A stretch of DNA of 8,010 nucleotides from positions 1-8,010 of the forward strand of contig VBGU01000145.1 of the NCBI GenBank assembly GCA_005881085.1. The letters are read 5' to 3'. Source of the stretch: Chloroflexota bacterium. GTDB taxonomy: Bacteria > Chloroflexota > Limnocylindria > P2-11E. A program made the translations under genes and the position numbers. Below are positions 5,822 through 8,010 of this stretch, one piece after another (position 1 is the first letter of the stretch; each line of letters opens with the position of its first letter). The notes below the pieces were generated by a model. The model was not told where the DNA came from. It worked only from the letters and a program-made list of their open reading frames with translations, and made no database searches.

Positions 5822-6190
5822 ATGTCCGATCTGCGGCGTGCGCGCTTCGCGCGCCTCGTGCGCAACGCTCTCGACGAGCTCCCGGCGGAGTTCCGCGAAC
5901 GGATTCGGAATCTGGAAATCGTGATCGAGGACGAGCCCGCGCCTGAGCAAGTCCCGGAAGGCGGAACGCTCCTCGGTCTGTACGAAGGCGTACCCCTTAC
6001 CTCGCGTGGCGCGCAGGAGCCCTACCTTCCCGACCGCATCTGCATTTTTCGTGGACCCATCGAGCGGATGACCGTATCTCCGCGGCGCCAAGCAGCGATC
6101 GTCCGCGACACGGTGGTGCACGAGGTCGCGCATCACTTCGGAATCACCGACGCGCGACTGGCTGAATTGGGTTTGGGGGACGCGGACTAG
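5822..6190 (+). CDS. Zincin-like metallopeptidase-family protein
   Basis: A 122-residue protein matching the small bacterial zincin family (Pfam Zincin_1, PF06262, recalled not searched). It has an N-terminal helix RFARLVRNALDELPAEFRERI, strand LEIVIEDEP, the family segment GTLLGLYEGVPLTSRG (48-63), the strand RICIFRGPIERM, and the extended zinc motif HEVAHHFGITD (100-110): ligands His-100, His-104 and Asp-110, catalytic Glu-101, and the Gly of HExxHxxGxxD. It has no signal peptide or membrane segment, so it is probably cytoplasmic. Members are widespread in high-GC bacteria and Chloroflexota, with substrates unknown to me. It starts 16 nt after the sigma gene and ends overlapping the stop of the convergent gene on the other strand. 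Co-transcription with the sigma gene is possible, but a separate leaderless start is suggested. Confidence 0.9.
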   Translation: MSDLRRARFARLVRNALDELPAEFRERIRNLEIVIEDEPAPEQVPEGGTLLGLYEGVPLTSRGAQEPYLPDRICIFRGPIERMTVSPRRQAAIVRDTVVHEVAHHFGITDARLAELGLGDAD

Positions 6191-6618
6191 GCAGCGCCCG
6201 CATCGTCGGCGGACCGGCGACGCATCTCGCCCACGGACCGCCGAAGAAGGTCCATCTCAGCCCAGAGCGCCTCATGGGAAAATCCGTACTCCCCCGCGCG
6301 CGAGCGGATCTCGGATTCGATCAGCCGGTAGCCGATGGCGACGGTTCCGAGAAGGACAACCGGCGGGATCTGCTCGCCGGCGTCAGCGTCCGTGCGGAGG
6401 AGACGCCGGATGGCGATCACGCGCTCGCGATCGTCGGCCTCGAGGGCTTGGACCCACAGCGGTATTCGTCGCTCGAGAAATGCGGTCAGCCGGCGGTCCA
6501 GCTCGATGTCGGTTGCTTTCCGATCCCCCGCGGTCGCCTCGGCAACGACCCGGGGAACGATGGCGGAGGCGTGGGCGCGGATCAGCGCCGCGGCGGCGGC
6601 CCGTGGAGTCGCACGCAT
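6187..6618 (-). CDS. Helical protein of unknown function
   Basis: A 143-residue, Ala/Arg-rich, probably all-helical cytoplasmic protein from ATG 6616-6618 to TAG 6187-6189. It has no Cys and no catalytic motif. The stretch RERVIAIRRLLRTDADAGEQIPPVVLLGTVAIGYRLIESEIRSRA (about 64-108) distantly recalls the helical N-terminal sensory domains of RsbR- or PucR-type regulators, where a loop after 'GV/IP' leads into a long helix; this is a weak impression only. It converges on the metallopeptidase gene, their stop codons overlapping by 2 bp. Upstream, 51 nt separate it from the rpe stop on the same strand, so it may be the second gene after rpe or have its own promoter. No Shine-Dalgarno is visible. 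Codon use matches its neighbours, which supports a real gene. Confidence 0.72.
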   Translation of the reverse strand: MRATPRAAAAALIRAHASAIVPRVVAEATAGDRKATDIELDRRLTAFLERRIPLWVQALEADDRERVIAIRRLLRTDADAGEQIPPVVLLGTVAIGYRLIESEIRSRAGEYGFSHEALWAEMDLLRRSVGEMRRRSADDAGAA

Positions 6619-6669
6619 TTAGGACAATGAACGCACGAATCGCGACGTGCTGCCGGAATCGCACCTCAC

Positions 6670-7335
6670 CTAACCCCGTACCGCCTGCTTGAACTTTCGC
6701 AAGGCCGCAACGGGACCGTCCGGGTCCTCGAAGATCGCGGACCCGGCGACGAGCACGGTCGCCCCCGCGGCGACGACGCGCGCGGCATTCTCCGGTTTGA
6801 TCCCGCCATCCACCTCGAGCTCCGCGGCGAGTCGTCGCGCGTCGAGCGCCTCGCGGATGGACTTGACCTTCCCCAGCGCCCCCTCGATGAACTTCTGCCC
6901 ACCGAATCCGGGATGGACGCTCATCACGAGCGCGAGGTCGATCGAGCCCAGATGCGGGAGAACGGCGTCGACGGGCGTCTCGGGATTGAGCGTCAGCCCC
7001 GGCCGGACGCCGCGAGCGCGGATCGCGGCGAGCGTCCGCGGGACGTCACCGGCCGCTTCGACGTGGATGGTGAGGTAGGTCGCGCCGGCGTCGGCGTAGC
7101 GGTCTACCCAGTCCTCGGGGCGCTCGATCATCAGGTGGACGTCGAGCGGCAGACGGGTCGCCTTGCGCAGATCAGCCACCATCTTCGGGCCAAACGTGAG
7201 GTTCGGAACGAAATGACCGTCCATCACGTCCACGTGGATCCAGTCCGCGCCGGCCCGCTCGACCGCGACTACGGCGTCGGCCAGGCGGGCGAAGTCCGCG
7301 GAAAGGATGGACGGAGCGAACTTCGGTTCAGTCAT
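6670..7335 (-). CDS. rpe: Ribulose-phosphate 3-epimerase
   Basis: A 221-residue TIM-barrel enzyme interconverting D-ribulose 5-phosphate and D-xylulose 5-phosphate in the pentose phosphate pathway (and the Calvin cycle where present); cytoplasmic. The N-terminal APSILSADFARL and the metal/catalytic residues are all present: His-34 and Asp-36 in HVDVMDGHFVPNLTFGP, His-67 in DVHLMIERPEDW, and Asp-176 in EVDGGI. Other family marks are VMSVHPGFGGQKFI (137-150) and the phosphate-binding VLVAGSAIF (194-202). Length is normal. ATG 7333-7335 is the natural start, just ahead of KFAPSILSADF; only a weak AAGG lies upstream. It is divergent from the aminotransferase gene across 63 nt, so both promoters share that gap. 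The two genes are not in one pathway but both touch central carbon metabolism. Confidence 0.98.
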   Translation of the reverse strand: MTEPKFAPSILSADFARLADAVVAVERAGADWIHVDVMDGHFVPNLTFGPKMVADLRKATRLPLDVHLMIERPEDWVDRYADAGATYLTIHVEAAGDVPRTLAAIRARGVRPGLTLNPETPVDAVLPHLGSIDLALVMSVHPGFGGQKFIEGALGKVKSIREALDARRLAAELEVDGGIKPENAARVVAAGATVLVAGSAIFEDPDGPVAALRKFKQAVRG

Positions 7336-7398
7336 GTCTGACTTTCGCCTTGTGGCCGCGATGAGCGGCTGGCATCATCAACACCGGGAGGGCGCTCA
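7336..7398. promoter_or_regulatory. Divergent promoter region between rpe and the aminotransferase
   Basis: This 63-nt gap must hold the promoters or leaders of two outward-facing genes. I see the aminotransferase ribosome binding site in it but no convincing -35/-10 pair on either strand. Confidence 0.4.
7386..7392 (+). promoter_or_regulatory. Ribosome binding site of the aminotransferase
   Basis: GGGAGGG lies 6 nt before ATG 7399 and fixes that start. It shows that some genes here do use a strong Shine-Dalgarno. Confidence 0.7.
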
Positions 7399-8010
7399 AT
7401 GTACCGTCCGCAGAACCTCCGCATTCCTGGTCCCACGTTCGTTCCTCAGGCGGTGCTCGCCGCGTCGGCGAGACCGCTGATAAATCATCGCGGTCCCGAG
7501 TTCGCGGCGCTGCTCGCGGCTCTGACGCGCGCGCTTCAGGATTTCCTGCGAACCGAGCACGACGTCCTGCTCCTGACCGCATCTGGGTCGGGCGGCATGG
7601 AGGCCGCGATCGCGAACACTCTCTCGTCCGGCGACAAGGTGCTCGTGTTCAGCTGCGGCGCTTTCGGCGAGCGCTTCGCCGCGATCTGCAAGTCGTACGG
7701 AGTCGACGCTCGGCGCATCGACGTTCCCTACGGCCGCGCGGTCGAGCCCGATCTCGTTCGCGACGAGCTTGCGAAAGAGAAGGGCAAGGACGCCGCGAAG
7801 GCGGTCCTCATAACGCACAACGAGACGTCTACCGGGATCCTGAACCCGATCAAGGACATCGCGGCGGTGGTGCGCGAGTCGGGAAAGCTCTTCATCGTCG
7901 ACAGCGTCTCCGGCGCCGGATGCGCCGAGCTCGAGATCGACGAGTGGGGCATCGACGTTTGCATCACGGCTTCGCAGAAGGCGTGGGGCGCGCCTCCGGG
8001 CGTCGCCATG
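7399..8010 (+). CDS. Class V PLP aminotransferase, alanine/serine-glyoxylate type (runs off the window)
   Basis: The first 204 codons of a pyridoxal-phosphate aminotransferase open at the window end; full family members are about 360-400 residues. It begins with RIPGPTFVP, then INHRGPEFAAL (the family's usual N-HR-PEF start). The cofactor loop TASGSGGMEAAIAN (about 55-68) follows, then THNETSTGILNPI (about 141-153), VDSVSG with the PLP-binding Asp (about 171-176), and TASQKAWGAPPG with Lys-194, which forms the Schiff base with PLP. These features fit alanine-glyoxylate or serine-glyoxylate/serine-pyruvate aminotransferases, which in bacteria also serve serine biosynthesis or glyoxylate detoxification; many high-GC and Chloroflexota genomes place a serA-like dehydrogenase after it, which would lie outside this window. 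Substrate pair is not resolvable from the visible half. Confidence 0.94.
   Translation, partial: MYRPQNLRIPGPTFVPQAVLAASARPLINHRGPEFAALLAALTRALQDFLRTEHDVLLLTASGSGGMEAAIANTLSSGDKVLVFSCGAFGERFAAICKSYGVDARRIDVPYGRAVEPDLVRDELAKEKGKDAAKAVLITHNETSTGILNPIKDIAAVVRESGKLFIVDSVSGAGCAELEIDEWGIDVCITASQKAWGAPPGVAM

Noticed and set aside
6619..6669. Possible tRNA or small RNA between rpe and the unknown gene
   Set aside because: Only 51 nt, no cloverleaf or T-loop consensus and no stable hairpin visible.
7396..7818. Minus-strand open frames under the aminotransferase
   Set aside because: The plus strand encodes a convincing PLP enzyme with Lys-194 and a proper ribosome binding site; the minus frames are shadows.

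Overview
The window is GC-rich, densely packed bacterial chromosome, with short gaps, ATGA/GTGA stop-start overlaps and several starts lacking a Shine-Dalgarno. Two of these have a -10-like hexamer 6-7 nt before the start codon, suggesting leaderless mRNAs. This style fits high-GC soil or groundwater lineages such as Chloroflexota (Limnocylindria/Dormibacteria-like) or Actinomycetota. The assignment is a guess from style, because no marker gene here fixes the phylum.

Region 1 (1-2446, minus strand) is an acyl-CoA catabolism operon. It reads merR regulator > acetyl-CoA acetyltransferase (thiolase) > VOC/glyoxalase-fold protein > acyl-CoA dehydrogenase, the last cut by the window edge. All junctions overlap by 4 bp or abut. 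An 18/20 palindrome sits immediately before the merR start and overlaps a probable -10 box, so autoregulation is likely.

Region 2 (2468-4709, minus strand) is a second translationally coupled operon: HD-domain phosphohydrolase > M20 amidohydrolase of the hydantoinase/carbamoylase type > HIT-family hydrolase. These look like nucleotide or ureide/amide salvage and housekeeping enzymes, but the joint pathway is not evident.

Region 3 (4629-5805) is the most unusual part. A FliA/WhiG-like sigma factor gene (5221-5805) is preceded by a truncated, diverged copy of its own 5' end (4694-4846). That copy carries a canonical promoter, an inverted repeat over the -35 box and a strong ribosome binding site. 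A small two-TM membrane ORF lies between the copies on the minus strand.

Region 4 (5822-8010) holds a zincin-like metallopeptidase directly behind the sigma gene, a convergent helical protein of unknown function, ribulose-phosphate 3-epimerase (rpe), and divergently the first 204 codons of a class V PLP aminotransferase of the alanine/serine-glyoxylate type. No rRNA, tRNA, CRISPR array, insertion sequence or convincing rho-independent terminator was seen.
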